A stretch of 22,313 nucleotides of DNA, taken from contig JAEEKU010000135.1 of the NCBI GenBank assembly GCA_016282555.1, forward strand, positions 1 to 22,313, read 5' to 3'. Origin of the DNA: Methanomassiliicoccaceae archaeon (GTDB lineage: Archaea; Thermoplasmatota; Thermoplasmata; Methanomassiliicoccales; Methanomethylophilaceae). Under the pieces are notes generated by a model, which ran no database searches, had not been told where the DNA came from, and saw only the letters and a list, made by a program, of their open reading frames with translations. Shown in pieces: positions 7,837 through 15,338 of this stretch. How positions within the stretch are numbered: the first letter of the stretch is position 1; every line of letters begins with the position of its first letter. The position numbers and the translations under genes were made by a program.

Positions 7837-7902
7837 TCTTGACTGTTTACCGCACCCTGCTTTTTTCAAATAATCACAGATAATTCTCTTTCCGGTGCGT
7901 TT

Positions 7903-8190
7903 TTGAATAAATATCTGCTGCTGGGAATGTCGGTTATCGGCGTCGTGCTCATGTTCGCTGTCTTCACCGGAAATCCTATGGATGATTTCGATCATACCGG
8001 AATTGTACACGATGTGAGGGCTACTTCCAGCGGATATACTTTTATCATAGATTCCTCCGGCGGCGATGTCTTCAAATGTTTTTACAGAGACGAAGTGGAG
8101 GAGCTCGGCCATTACGGGATCTCCGGAAACTTTTCCTCAGATAATTCCATATTCTTTGTTTCCGCGGCGAAATGTTTTGATAAAATATAA
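7903..8190 (+). CDS. Small membrane-anchored protein, possible OB-fold (hypothetical)
   Basis: This is a 95-residue protein with an N-terminal hydrophobic helix (YLLLGMSVIGVVLMFAVF, about residues 4-21). A compact beta-rich domain follows: GIVHDVRATSSGYTFIID, a negatively charged turn, then ISGNFSSDNSIFFVSAAKC. Alternating strands ending in a final hydrophobic strand resemble a minimal OB-fold, but this is only a pattern judgement. The start used is TTG at 7903, preceded by GGTG; an ATG at 7927 is an alternative inside the hydrophobic helix. The stop TAA overlaps the TATA box of tiaS. The gene may share a locus but not a transcript with tiaS. No function can be assigned. Confidence 0.65.
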   Translation: MNKYLLLGMSVIGVVLMFAVFTGNPMDDFDHTGIVHDVRATSSGYTFIIDSSGGDVFKCFYRDEVEELGHYGISGNFSSDNSIFFVSAAKCFDKI

Positions 8191-8193
8191 TAC
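8181..8193 (+). promoter_or_regulatory. TATA box of tiaS
   Basis: TAAAATATAATAC overlaps the end of the upstream gene. Its centre (about 8188) is 28 bp before the ATG at 8216. No Shine-Dalgarno sequence is present, which indicates a leaderless message and fixes the start at 8216 although the frame stays open back to 8066. Confidence 0.65.
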
Positions 8194-8215
8194 GGCCTTT
8201 CCGATCGGATTTCCG

Positions 8216-9541
8216 ATGTTCGTAGCCGTGGACGACACCGATTCGATGAAGGGCAACTGCACCACATTCCTCGCGACGGAGATAATCCGCGAGTTTTCAG
8301 ATTTGGATCTGATAGGGAATCCGCGTCTCGTCCGTCTCAATCCCGCAGTTCCGTGGAAGACCAGGGGAAACGGGGCTCTGGTGATGAGATTCGGGAAGGG
8401 GAAAGGCCCCCGGAGACTGATCGGGCGCATAGGGAACGATCCGGTTTATTGCTACGACGGCTGCACCGATTACGAGCCTGACGAGAATCAGATGATGGAA
8501 AGGATAATCCCTCACATCGCCGAGCATCACGAAGAGGATTCCGATCCCGGACTTCTGATTTCACGGAGGAAGCCGTCGCAGCTCTTCTACTGGAGAGGAG
8601 TCAGGAGAATCCTCTCCCGTTCCGACGTGGATCCCGAGATAGAGCGCATCTCCGGGAAGACTTTCGAGATCGGGTGCGGAAGAGGCCTGATAGGATGCGT
8701 CTGCGGGATGGCCTGGAGGCCTCTGGATTCGACCTTCGAGCTTCTGGCTTACCGTCCCCCGGAGAGATGGGGAACTTCCCGCGTGTTCGATCCTCTTTCG
8801 ATACGCGATATGGATCATTCGTATCCCACGACTTTCAACAGCTGGGAGGACAGAGCGTGCAAGGTCGCGATGGTTCCGGCTACTCCCTGTCCGGTCATGT
8901 ACGGTCTGAGGGGGGATTCGGAATCCGATCTCATGGAAGCCTCCCGGAGAATCAAAACCGAGCCGATCGAGAGGGAGATGATCTTTCTGACGAACCAGGG
9001 GACCGACGATCACATAATCCGCCGTTTTAACGAGCTGGTTCCGAACAGTTCCTATCTCATCAGAGGAAAAATAGTCTCGAGAGCGCGCCACATCCCGGGA
9101 GGGCATGTGTTCATTACCCTTTCCACGCCTTTCGGCGAGATAGACTGCGGAGCCTACGAACCCTCGAAAGAGTTCCGCTACGCTCTGGACTGGCTGGAGC
9201 CCGGCGACGAGGCGGAGGTCATGGGAGAGCTCAGAGAATCTCCCCGCACCCTCAACATCGAAAAGCTGCATGTTCTGGATACCGTTCCGGTTTACGTTAA
9301 AAAATCCAATCCCGTATGTCCGGGATGCGGAAGAACCATGGCTTCGGCAGGTTCCGGAGCCGGATTCAGATGCAGAAAGTGCCATACCCGTTCCTCCGAA
9401 CCGGTTCTTGAAAAAGAGATACGCCAGATCGTTCCGGGATGGTACGAGCCTCCGACCGCTGCGAGAAGGCATTTGTCCAAGCCTCTGAAGAGGATGAGGA
9501 CAGAGCAGCCGGTCGAGTTCGTCAATAGCCGTAGTTTGTAA
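8216..9541 (+). CDS. tiaS: tRNA(Ile2) 2-agmatinylcytidine synthetase TiaS
   Basis: This is a 441-residue enzyme that attaches agmatine to C34 of the tRNA-Ile CAU anticodon so that it reads AUA, an archaea-specific modification. The N-terminus MFVAVDDTDSMKGNCTTFLA is the TiaS signature (DDTDS plus CTT). Downstream are the catalytic domain (GNGALVMRFGKGKG), the ferredoxin-like/OB region (YLIRGKIVSRARHIPGGHVF) and a C-terminal zinc ribbon CPGCGR...CRKC at about residues 368-390. Length is normal (about 420-450). The frame is open for 50 further codons upstream, but that part overlaps the preceding gene and the TATA box places the start at 8216. Confidence 0.95.
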   Translation: MFVAVDDTDSMKGNCTTFLATEIIREFSDLDLIGNPRLVRLNPAVPWKTRGNGALVMRFGKGKGPRRLIGRIGNDPVYCYDGCTDYEPDENQMMERIIPHIAEHHEEDSDPGLLISRRKPSQLFYWRGVRRILSRSDVDPEIERISGKTFEIGCGRGLIGCVCGMAWRPLDSTFELLAYRPPERWGTSRVFDPLSIRDMDHSYPTTFNSWEDRACKVAMVPATPCPVMYGLRGDSESDLMEASRRIKTEPIEREMIFLTNQGTDDHIIRRFNELVPNSSYLIRGKIVSRARHIPGGHVFITLSTPFGEIDCGAYEPSKEFRYALDWLEPGDEAEVMGELRESPRTLNIEKLHVLDTVPVYVKKSNPVCPGCGRTMASAGSGAGFRCRKCHTRSSEPVLEKEIRQIVPGWYEPPTAARRHLSKPLKRMRTEQPVEFVNSRSL

Positions 9542-9587
9542 TCGACAATATTTTATATTCACCGCCGATGGTATAAACAGTGTTTAT

Positions 9588-10766
9588 ATGGACGAGGCAG
9601 TCATTTTAAGCGCGGTAAGAACGCCTATAGGAAAATACGGGAAGACTCTTTCCGGTTTCAAAGCCACCGAACTCGGCGCCCTCGCCGTTAAAGAAGCCGT
9701 TTCCAGAGCCGGTCTGGAACCCGAGAAGATCCAGGAATGCATCATGGGTAACGTTATCAGCGCCGGTCTCGGCCAGAATCCTGCTAGGCAGGCGGCGGTA
9801 GGCGCGGGCCTTCCCGTCGAGATTGGATCTTTCACCGTCAACGCCGTCTGCGGATCCGGAATGAAAGCTCTCATGTTGGCCGCCGACGCCATCAAAGCCG
9901 GCGAATACAGCGTTCTCGCCGTGGGCGGAATGGAGAACATGTCCGCGGCGCCTTACATCCTCAACGGAGCCAGATGGGGCTACAAGATGAACGACCAGAA
10001 GGTCGTGGACGCTATGGTTCACGACGGTCTCTGGGACATATTCAACAACCAGCACATGGGATTCACCGGAGAGATTGTGGCAGAAAGGTTCAATGTGACC
10101 AGAGAGGACGCGGACGAATTATCTTACCAGTCTCATATGAAAGCCGCCGACGCCATCAGAAACGGAAGGTTCAAGGACGAGATTCTTCCCGTTACCATTC
10201 ACTCCAAGAAAGGCGATACCGTCTTCGACACCGACGAGGGCGTGAGGGAGGATACCAGCATGGAAGTCCTCGGAAAACTGAAGCCCGTGTTCAAAGCGGA
10301 CGGCATCGTTACGGCAGGAAACTCCTCCCAGCTCAGCGACGGAGCCTCCGCGCTTGTCGTCGCCTCCAGGAAATGGGCGGAGGAGAACGGGTGCAAACCC
10401 CTCGCGGTGATAGAGGCCTACGGAGAGAGGGGAGTGAAGCCGGAATATATTATGGAAGCACCCATCCCCGCTACGCGTTACGTTCTCAGCAAAGCCGGAA
10501 TGAAGATCGATGATATCGACCTGTTCGAGCACAACGAAGCGTTCGCTTCCGCCTCCTGCGCCGTGAAGAAAGTTCTGGAAGTCCCGGACGATATCTTCAA
10601 CGTGAACGGCGGAGCGGTCGCCCTCGGGCACCCCATAGGATGCTCCGGAGCCCGCGTTCTCACCACTCTTCTTTACGCGCTGATAAACCGCAGGAAGGAA
10701 GTCGGTCTCGGAACCCTCTGTCTCGGCGGAGGAAACGCGGTAACCACGATCATCCGCCGCTGCTGA
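9588..10766 (+). CDS. Acetyl-CoA acetyltransferase (thiolase II), bacterial-type
   Basis: This is a 392-residue thiolase condensing two acetyl-CoA to acetoacetyl-CoA, the entry step of the mevalonate route to archaeal lipids. The catalytic residues are present at the positions of the classical bacterial enzyme: C88 in NAVCGSG, H348 in GHPIGCSGAR and C378 in CLGGGNAV; NEAFA is also intact. Euryarchaea often use a shorter SCP2-type thiolase coupled to a DUF35 protein and HMG-CoA synthase; neither partner is adjacent here and the sequence is of the full-length type, which may mean transfer from bacteria. TATA-like TTTTATATT at 9551-9559 precedes the ATG by about 33 bp. The final C-terminal residue is an unusual cysteine. 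Confidence 0.93.
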   Translation: MDEAVILSAVRTPIGKYGKTLSGFKATELGALAVKEAVSRAGLEPEKIQECIMGNVISAGLGQNPARQAAVGAGLPVEIGSFTVNAVCGSGMKALMLAADAIKAGEYSVLAVGGMENMSAAPYILNGARWGYKMNDQKVVDAMVHDGLWDIFNNQHMGFTGEIVAERFNVTREDADELSYQSHMKAADAIRNGRFKDEILPVTIHSKKGDTVFDTDEGVREDTSMEVLGKLKPVFKADGIVTAGNSSQLSDGASALVVASRKWAEENGCKPLAVIEAYGERGVKPEYIMEAPIPATRYVLSKAGMKIDDIDLFEHNEAFASASCAVKKVLEVPDDIFNVNGGAVALGHPIGCSGARVLTTLLYALINRRKEVGLGTLCLGGGNAVTTIIRRC

Positions 10767-10774
10767 ATCATTAT

Positions 10775-10834
10775 ACCGGTCTCCGGACCGGTTTTATCAA
10801 TTTTTTTTAAAAAAAATGCGGGAATAAATCCCGC
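10775..10834. terminator. Double hairpin between convergent thiolase and ftsY genes
   Basis: ACCGGT-N6-ACCGGT (10775-10792) is followed on the plus strand by TTTT and then eight T (10801-10808). GCGGGA-N5-TCCCGC (10818-10834) is followed on the minus strand by eight T. Each hairpin therefore carries its own U-tract for one of the two converging transcripts. Confidence 0.7.
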
Positions 10835-10864
10835 CTGTTCTGTTTTTGTTAATTCAGCGGATAT

Positions 10865-12064
10865 TCACTCGAACATCCTGTTTATCATCCATTCGGTGTT
10901 GAATTTGATGATATCCGGATATTCCTGGCCGTTGCAGACGAACGCTATCGGCTTTCCGATGGTGTGGGCGATCGAGAGCGCCGCTCCGCCTTTGGCGTCG
11001 GTGTCTATTTTGGTGAGAATAACGGCGTCTATTCCAATAGCGGCGTCGAAGACTCTGGCCTGCTCTATCGCGTCGTTCCCCGCGAGAGAATCTCCTACGA
11101 AGATCTTCAGATCCGGCTTCGCGATTCTGACGATCTTCTTCATCTCCTCGATGAGATTGCTGTTGGTCTGCATGCGTCCCGCGGTATCGATGAAAACCAC
11201 GTCCTTCCTCTTGGATCTGGCATGCTCTATAGCATCATAAGCAACGGCCGCAGGATCCGCGCCGTGATCGTGCCTCACGATTTTGCATCCCAGCTTCTCC
11301 GCATGAACCCCCAGCTGCTCTATGGCGCCGGCCCTGAAGGTATCGCAGGCAGCCAGAACCACCGTCTTTCCATTGTTCTGGATGCGGTAAGCCAGCTTGG
11401 CGATGGCGGTCGTCTTTCCGGTGCCGTTGATTCCGACGAACATTATGATCGTGGGTCTTTCGCGTCCATCCAGCCATTCGTCGAAGTCGAATTCGTTGAT
11501 TTCGAGAACGTCTCTCACGGCATCCTTGACGGCGAGCTCCACGACCTCCTGCAGAGAATAGCTGCGGTCGTATTTTTTCCCGAGAAGGTTCTCTCTGACC
11601 CCCGCTTTGATCTTCTCCGCCACGGGATAGGCCACATCAGCTTCCAGAAGAATTATCTCGAGTTCGTCCAGAACCTCGTCCAGAGAATCCTCCTTTATTT
11701 TCTTCCCGAACAGATCCCCGAATCTGGACTGGGGAGCGGTATCGGGAGAGGAGCGCTCCTGTTTCTTCTGTTTGAGAAGCTCTTTTCTGGAGAGTTTTTT
11801 CTCCTCTTTGACTTCCGGAACGGTCTCGGTCTGCTTCGTTTCCGTCACGGGTTTCGCGGGAGTTTCCGGAATCTCCGGTGCAGTCTCCGTTTTTACTGTC
11901 GTTTCCGGAATTTCGGGCGGGGAGGGAGGTTTCGTATCCTCGGGTTTTTTGTCCTCAGGAGGTTTTTCGGGTCCCGGCTCGTCTTTATAGACTGTTTTTT
12001 CGTCGATCTTCTTTTCGGCTTTCGAGAAGAAGCCTTTCATCTTAGCTTTCAGGGACTCGAACAT
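10865..12064 (-). CDS. ftsY: Signal recognition particle receptor FtsY
   Basis: FtsY is the SRP receptor GTPase that delivers SRP-ribosome complexes to the membrane. Residue numbers below count from a GTG two codons upstream (12070). The P-loop is GINGTGKTT (213-221), followed by DTFRAGA (243), DTAGRM (295) and TKID (353), then the closing KFNTEWMINRMF. The N-terminal ~95 residues are a charged, proline-rich linker with repeated PEIPET-like units, probably disordered and involved in membrane contact. The ATG at 12064 is preferred because AAGGAGGG sits 6-7 nt before it, immediately after the pfdA stop. Third gene of the rpl18a-pfdA-ftsY operon, a conserved euryarchaeal order. Confidence 0.95.
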   Translation of the reverse strand: MFESLKAKMKGFFSKAEKKIDEKTVYKDEPGPEKPPEDKKPEDTKPPSPPEIPETTVKTETAPEIPETPAKPVTETKQTETVPEVKEEKKLSRKELLKQKKQERSSPDTAPQSRFGDLFGKKIKEDSLDEVLDELEIILLEADVAYPVAEKIKAGVRENLLGKKYDRSYSLQEVVELAVKDAVRDVLEINEFDFDEWLDGRERPTIIMFVGINGTGKTTAIAKLAYRIQNNGKTVVLAACDTFRAGAIEQLGVHAEKLGCKIVRHDHGADPAAVAYDAIEHARSKRKDVVFIDTAGRMQTNSNLIEEMKKIVRIAKPDLKIFVGDSLAGNDAIEQARVFDAAIGIDAVILTKIDTDAKGGAALSIAHTIGKPIAFVCNGQEYPDIIKFNTEWMINRMFE

Positions 12065-12075
12065 TTTCACCCTCC

Positions 12076-12507
12076 TTACTGGACCGCGTTCTGTCTGTTT
12101 GTATATTCCTGCTGGATCGCGGAGGTGAGATTGTCTAGGGCGCTCTGCGCTTCGCCGAGGGCCTCCATCGTTCTTTTCAGGGCCTCGGATATCTCCGTGT
12201 TGTTGGCTTCCATGTACTCCAGGGCGGAATCCGCAGTTTTCTCCACCGAAACTCCCGAGCCGATATCGACTACGACGTTCCTGTTGGGAGTCACTTTCAC
12301 GGTAATGAACGAGGTGGCGCCGACGGGCACCATTATCTCTTCATCGTCTTTCGCGTTTCTGAACGCTTTAAGCGCTTCGGATGCGAGGTGAACTTCGTCT
12401 AAAGAAACGCGGAGAACCTGCACCTGGCGCGACAGGGATTCGACCCTCTGTTTGTACGATTCAGCGACGGTGATTGTCTGACGGAGTTCGGAATCTTCCA
12501 ATTTCAC
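12076..12507 (-). CDS. pfdA: Prefoldin alpha subunit
   Basis: This is a 143-residue subunit of the hexameric chaperone that hands unfolded proteins to the thermosome. It has the prefoldin alpha layout: an N-terminal coiled coil (about 8-50), a central beta hairpin segment (VPVGATSFITVKV...NRNVVVDIGSGVSVEK, about 65-95) and a C-terminal coiled coil. The start overlaps the stop of the L18Ae gene by 4 bases (ATGA at 12504-12507). It precedes ftsY by 11 nt, so all three genes are one operon. The stop is TAA. Confidence 0.93.
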   Translation of the reverse strand: MKLEDSELRQTITVAESYKQRVESLSRQVQVLRVSLDEVHLASEALKAFRNAKDDEEIMVPVGATSFITVKVTPNRNVVVDIGSGVSVEKTADSALEYMEANNTEISEALKRTMEALGEAQSALDNLTSAIQQEYTNRQNAVQ

Positions 12508-12731
12508 TCACCGATCTGGTATTTCACGACGTGGTCCGTAACCTGGTCGGCGGAAATCTCCGAAACTTCGGCGATATCGATCTGCCATCTCTTGAGCTTG
12601 TGCTTGCTTCCGATGGTGGAGTAGGCTTTTTCCCTTACTGCTGACTCGTCTTCCGCAGCCATCTCGACGGTGAAGGGCTGTTTTCCGTATCTTACATCTG
12701 CATATGAACCGGTTAAGCGGAAAGCTTTCAT
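12504..12731 (-). CDS. rpl18a: 50S ribosomal protein L18Ae (LX, eL20)
   Basis: This is a 75-residue ribosomal protein of the large subunit. The start MKAFRLTGSYADVR, the central EKAYSTIGSKHKLKRWQIDI and the C-terminal VTDHVVKYQIG match the archaeal LX family. The family's motif KRxxI near the middle is visible. It is the first gene of the operon with prefoldin alpha and ftsY. A TATA box at 12761-12773 gives a leader of roughly 10 nt. Confidence 0.93.
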   Translation of the reverse strand: MKAFRLTGSYADVRYGKQPFTVEMAAEDESAVREKAYSTIGSKHKLKRWQIDIAEVSEISADQVTDHVVKYQIGE

Positions 12732-12760
12732 TTCTATTACCTGTTGAAGTGGAACCCCAT

Positions 12761-12773
12761 GATATAAATAAAA
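12761..12773 (-). promoter_or_regulatory. TATA box of the rpl18a-pfdA-ftsY operon
   Basis: The minus strand reads TTTTATTTATATC. The centre is about 36 bp from the ATG at 12731, implying a leader of about 10 nt. Confidence 0.6.
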
Positions 12774-12975
12774 GTTTGCGAACTTTCCGCTGTTCCGGAA
12801 TAAAACGGAGACTGGAATCCCGATGTCAGGAATTCAAAGTTAGTTTAAGACAGGTTTTCTGACAGCAGATCTATATAGTCAAAATCGGACTTCTGCGCGG
12901 AACCGTCAGGCAGATACAGAAATTTGTTCAGTGCAAATGAAACCAATTACAGCATCCTGTTATCCGGCAATATCG

Positions 12976-13566
12976 TCAGCACAGGTCTGTTTTGACTTTT
13001 GATAAGGACTCCCCTATCTTTCTTGCTGCATTCAACGTTGCCTTATCATTGATGACAGTATTGAGCTTGTGCTCGCATTTGTAGCTGATGAATCCCTCTG
13101 CTTTGAATCCGAAGTTTTCAGTGAAAACAGCTGTCATCTGTTTTTTAACTAAATCGACAGTGTGCTCCGATTCTTTTTCATCGTAAGTCATAACCATGAT
13201 CAGCTTCTTCCCGGGATATCTCGGAACCATATTTTTATCCAAGAAGGAGTACATGCGATCTATCAGTATCTTCAGCTGAGAGCACGGGCCATTGAAGAAC
13301 AGCGGGAAGCATATAACCAATGCGTCGCAGTCTCTGATGTCTTTGAGCACTTCCAGAATATCATCGTCTACGCAGCAGAAATCCGAATCTTTGCATTTAT
13401 CACAATACTGGCATCCTTTTGTGTAATGCAGCGTATTGAGTTTGTGAATGGTTATAGTGTTCAGGGACAGGCCCATGGCCCCTTCCATTATTGCTTTACC
13501 CAATGTGCTTGAATTGCCATTATCGCGCGGACTGCCGTATACGATTACTATTTTCGACGTGTTCAT
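12976..13566 (-). CDS. Iron-sulfur flavoprotein / NADPH-dependent FMN reductase family
   Basis: This is a 196-residue flavodoxin-fold protein. The N-terminus KIVIVYGSPRDNGNSSTLGK is the FMN phosphate loop of the FMN_red family. C52-X2-C55-X2-C58-X5-C64 fits the compact cysteine cluster of methanogen iron-sulfur flavoproteins, which carry a [4Fe-4S] cluster and pass electrons singly. VICFPLFFNGPCSQLK is the usual second flavin-contact region. The role is probably redox handling; the natural donor or acceptor cannot be read from the sequence. Upstream, a TTGA-N4-TCA(T) operator next to a TATA box places it in the same predicted regulon as mttB and the permease, suggesting an auxiliary role in methylamine metabolism. 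Confidence 0.8.
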   Translation of the reverse strand: MNTSKIVIVYGSPRDNGNSSTLGKAIMEGAMGLSLNTITIHKLNTLHYTKGCQYCDKCKDSDFCCVDDDILEVLKDIRDCDALVICFPLFFNGPCSQLKILIDRMYSFLDKNMVPRYPGKKLIMVMTYDEKESEHTVDLVKKQMTAVFTENFGFKAEGFISYKCEHKLNTVINDKATLNAARKIGESLSKVKTDLC

Positions 13567-13671
13567 CCCCTCTCGGCAAGATATACATTCAAACTTGTGA
13601 TGCAGATGAAAGTTTGTTTCGGACAGGACATGCCTTCGGATATTCAGGCCAGTAATGCAGCATCAGTTTAA

Positions 13672-13695
13672 CATATTAAAATCTTGACTTATCAT
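13672..13695 (-). promoter_or_regulatory. Operator plus TATA box before the flavoprotein gene
   Basis: On the minus strand ATGATAAGTCAA (13695-13684, one mismatch to TTGA-N4-TCAA) is followed after 2 bp by TTTTAATATG (TATA, 13681-13672). The predicted transcript starts near 13650 and has a leader of about 80 nt. On the plus strand it shares 13 bases, TCTTGACTTATCA, with the permease operator at 15348-15360. Confidence 0.6.
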
Positions 13696-13738
13696 GATTG
13701 CCGGTTTCAGACCGCAGTCTGTTTATTGAGTTAAAGCC

Positions 13739-13760
13739 GCTGTGCGAACCGGTGCACAGC
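13739..13760 (-). terminator. Hairpin after the permease operon
   Basis: GCTGTGC-N8-GCACAGC forms a 7-bp stem 28 bp after the stop of the 38-residue gene. On the minus strand it is followed by GGCTTTAA, so the T-run is short and termination is only likely. Confidence 0.4.
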
Positions 13761-13787
13761 AGCATGTTTGGAATCCGTCTGGCGGAC

Positions 13788-13904
13788 TCAGATCTTCTTG
13801 TTGAAGCTGCGCTGAACGATCAGCACGGCAGCGTACAGGGCGACGACTACAACTCCGAATACAATGTCGGCGTTTTCAAATGTGAATATTTCGTCAACGA
13901 ACAT
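13788..13904 (-). CDS. 38-residue single-pass membrane microprotein (unrecognised)
   Basis: This short frame begins MFVDEIFTFENADIVFGVVV, continues VALYAAVLIVQR and ends SFNKKI. An acidic N-terminal stretch is followed by one hydrophobic helix (about residues 13-30) and a basic tail, which by the positive-inside rule puts the C-terminus in the cytoplasm. The ATG is 5 nt after the stop of the winged-helix-like gene and has GGAGTG 6 nt upstream, so it is the third gene of the permease operon. The stop is TGA and a hairpin follows. I do not recognise the family. Its position suggests a small accessory subunit or regulator of the permease, but this is inference. Confidence 0.65.
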   Translation of the reverse strand: MFVDEIFTFENADIVFGVVVVALYAAVLIVQRSFNKKI

Positions 13905-13909
13905 ACAAA

Positions 13910-14188
13910 TCACTCCAGCAATTCTTTTATTCTCATCCGCCCGTAATCGGTCAGCCGATACTTCGAGATGAGTTTTCCTTCTCCGAAATGCGATCCGTCA
14001 TCAATTCCTTCTTCAATGACGTCTAGAACACCGCCTCCGCTCATTTCCATGAGCCAGAAACGGGCAGTCCATCTGAAATATGCATCTTTTCTGCCTTCTT
14101 CCGATACAAGTTTGTCTACGGACTCATAATCCCACAGAGGTCCGTTCTCAAAATATCTCAGAAGACGGCTCTTACACGGATAGTCCAT
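13910..14188 (-). CDS. Small winged-helix-like protein (hypothetical)
   Basis: This is a 92-residue protein from the ATG at 14188, which shares one base with the TGA of the permease (TGATG). The C-terminal part, GKLISKYRLTDYGRMRIKEL, looks like the wing and last helix of archaeal winged-helix proteins (YRLTxxG pattern). The N-terminal half is charged with aromatic residues (RWTARFWLMEM). It could be a transcription factor acting on this operon or a protein-protein adaptor; the recognition helix is not clear. I do not recognise a named family. Confidence 0.7.
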   Translation of the reverse strand: MDYPCKSRLLRYFENGPLWDYESVDKLVSEEGRKDAYFRWTARFWLMEMSGGGVLDVIEEGIDDGSHFGEGKLISKYRLTDYGRMRIKELLE

Positions 14189-15258
14189 CAATCATCACCT
14201 CTGACATCACGTACGGAATCTGCAAGATTGCCGCTTTCCCAGTACATTACGAAAGTTCCTGCGATTGCTATGATTGCTCCGGCGATTACCCACCACATGA
14301 TGCTTTGTCCCATAAACACGAACAATGCCACCATCGAAATCGGGACGTACAAAGTAGTTATGCTCAAAGTACGTCCGACTCCCAGCAGCGGATAGGATTT
14401 GTAAAGACCGGCATAGCACAGACCCAGCGTGCATCCGGACAAAACAGCGAAATACATGAATCCGGGGCTGGTGAAACAGTCTGCCAGGATATCAGCCAGC
14501 GTGCCGAATCCTATGAAGCATCCGGTCACGGGAAGCAGGATAATGAACCAGATTGCCGCTTCTCCCGCATATCTGATCGATGCGCTGATATCGGAATCTG
14601 TGACATCCATTACTCTGGAGACGACGAATCCCTCAATTCCCATGCCTATGGTGATCATAACCGATCCGATATACCCGAGAGCGATCCCGTCAGGCGATGC
14701 CGGATTCATGATGTTATCAATCATATTAACGGGGTTCAATACGATCAATCCGCCGCCCAGAATAATACATAATCCTATGATGGCTCTTTTCGAGAGTTTT
14801 TCTTTATTGAAGATCCTTCCGATTATCGCGCCTGTTACGGCTGTCAATAATCCCATCGCCGCTGCGAAATCCGCTCCGATATACCCTATCGCGAGATTGC
14901 ATCCGAATGTTCCCAGCGGCCCGCCGAATAAACCTGCGAGAATCAGCCACTTGCTGATACGCGGTTTCGACCATGTCCTCACATAATCTCTGGCTTTTCC
15001 GCTTACTACTGTCCATAGTAAGAACAGACATAAAGCAAAGATCAATGCCTGTATGGCAGTTATCACTATCGATATGACAAGATACGCTATCGATTCATCG
15101 ATACCATAATCGAAACTGGCAATGGGTTCGACAGACCACAGCGCAGAGACCGGAACATACCCGAATCCCCAGAGCAACGCACACAGGATTCCCCATACAA
15201 AACCCCACCTGACACGTTTCTTCTTAGTAAGGGCTGATAGTTCCTCAATGCTTACCAC
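14188..15258 (-). CDS. DMT/EamA-type permease, probable methylamine transporter
   Basis: This is a 356-residue integral membrane protein with about ten hydrophobic segments in two halves, as in the drug/metabolite transporter superfamily. Segments include GFVWGILCALLWGFGYVP near the start, the GADFAAAMGLLTAVTGAIIGRIF loop typical of EamA proteins, and WWVIAGAIIAIAGTFVMYW at the end. The gene starts with GTG at 15258; GAGGTGAT precedes it by about 5 nt. It opens an operon with a winged-helix-like gene and a membrane microprotein and lies divergent to mttBC. It shares a predicted operator with mttB. The methanogen MttP methylamine permeases occur in the same kind of neighbourhood, so methylamine uptake is the best guess. 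Substrate is inferred from context only. Confidence 0.78.
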   Translation of the reverse strand: MVSIEELSALTKKKRVRWGFVWGILCALLWGFGYVPVSALWSVEPIASFDYGIDESIAYLVISIVITAIQALIFALCLFLLWTVVSGKARDYVRTWSKPRISKWLILAGLFGGPLGTFGCNLAIGYIGADFAAAMGLLTAVTGAIIGRIFNKEKLSKRAIIGLCIILGGGLIVLNPVNMIDNIMNPASPDGIALGYIGSVMITIGMGIEGFVVSRVMDVTDSDISASIRYAGEAAIWFIILLPVTGCFIGFGTLADILADCFTSPGFMYFAVLSGCTLGLCYAGLYKSYPLLGVGRTLSITTLYVPISMVALFVFMGQSIMWWVIAGAIIAIAGTFVMYWESGNLADSVRDVRGDD

Positions 15259-15338
15259 TTTATCACCTCTTCATTTTTTCCGAATCTGCCTTCTATTTTA
15301 CCCCGATAGAAGTGTTCAGCCAGAATATGTGTGTAGGT

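Larger units (their letters stand above)
6061..7840. other. oriC: Probable chromosomal replication origin region
   Basis: Two identical 27-bp ORBs in inverted orientation bound a 1.77-kb segment that holds orc1/cdc6, degenerate ORB cores and a very A/T-rich stretch (6150-6320). The association of ORBs, an unwinding element and the initiator gene is the standard archaeal origin arrangement. The G-tracts of both outer ORBs point away from orc1. Which side of the gene holds the melting site is not certain; the A/T-rich stretch favours the 3' side of orc1. Confidence 0.75.

Noticed and set aside
7609..8112. 167-codon minus-strand frame across the origin-side region
   Set aside because: It runs through the ORB, the T-tract and the microprotein gene on the other strand, begins inside the small membrane protein gene, and shows no domain pattern.
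8066..8215. 50-codon N-terminal extension of TiaS
   Set aside because: It overlaps the upstream gene in another frame and lies before the TATA box; the family starts at MFVAVDDTDS.
8561..9562. 333-codon frame on the minus strand opposite tiaS
   Set aside because: TiaS on the plus strand has all signature motifs; the antisense frame has none.
10964..12391. 475-codon open frame on the plus strand opposite ftsY and pfdA
   Set aside because: It lies fully antisense to two genes with complete family motifs; its composition (long runs of F, L, R, S, H) is that of a shadow frame.
13910..14188. Calling the small winged-helix-like gene a PadR or ArsR regulator
   Set aside because: Only the final wing-like YRLTDYG segment fits; the recognition helix and family signature are not clear enough for a named family.
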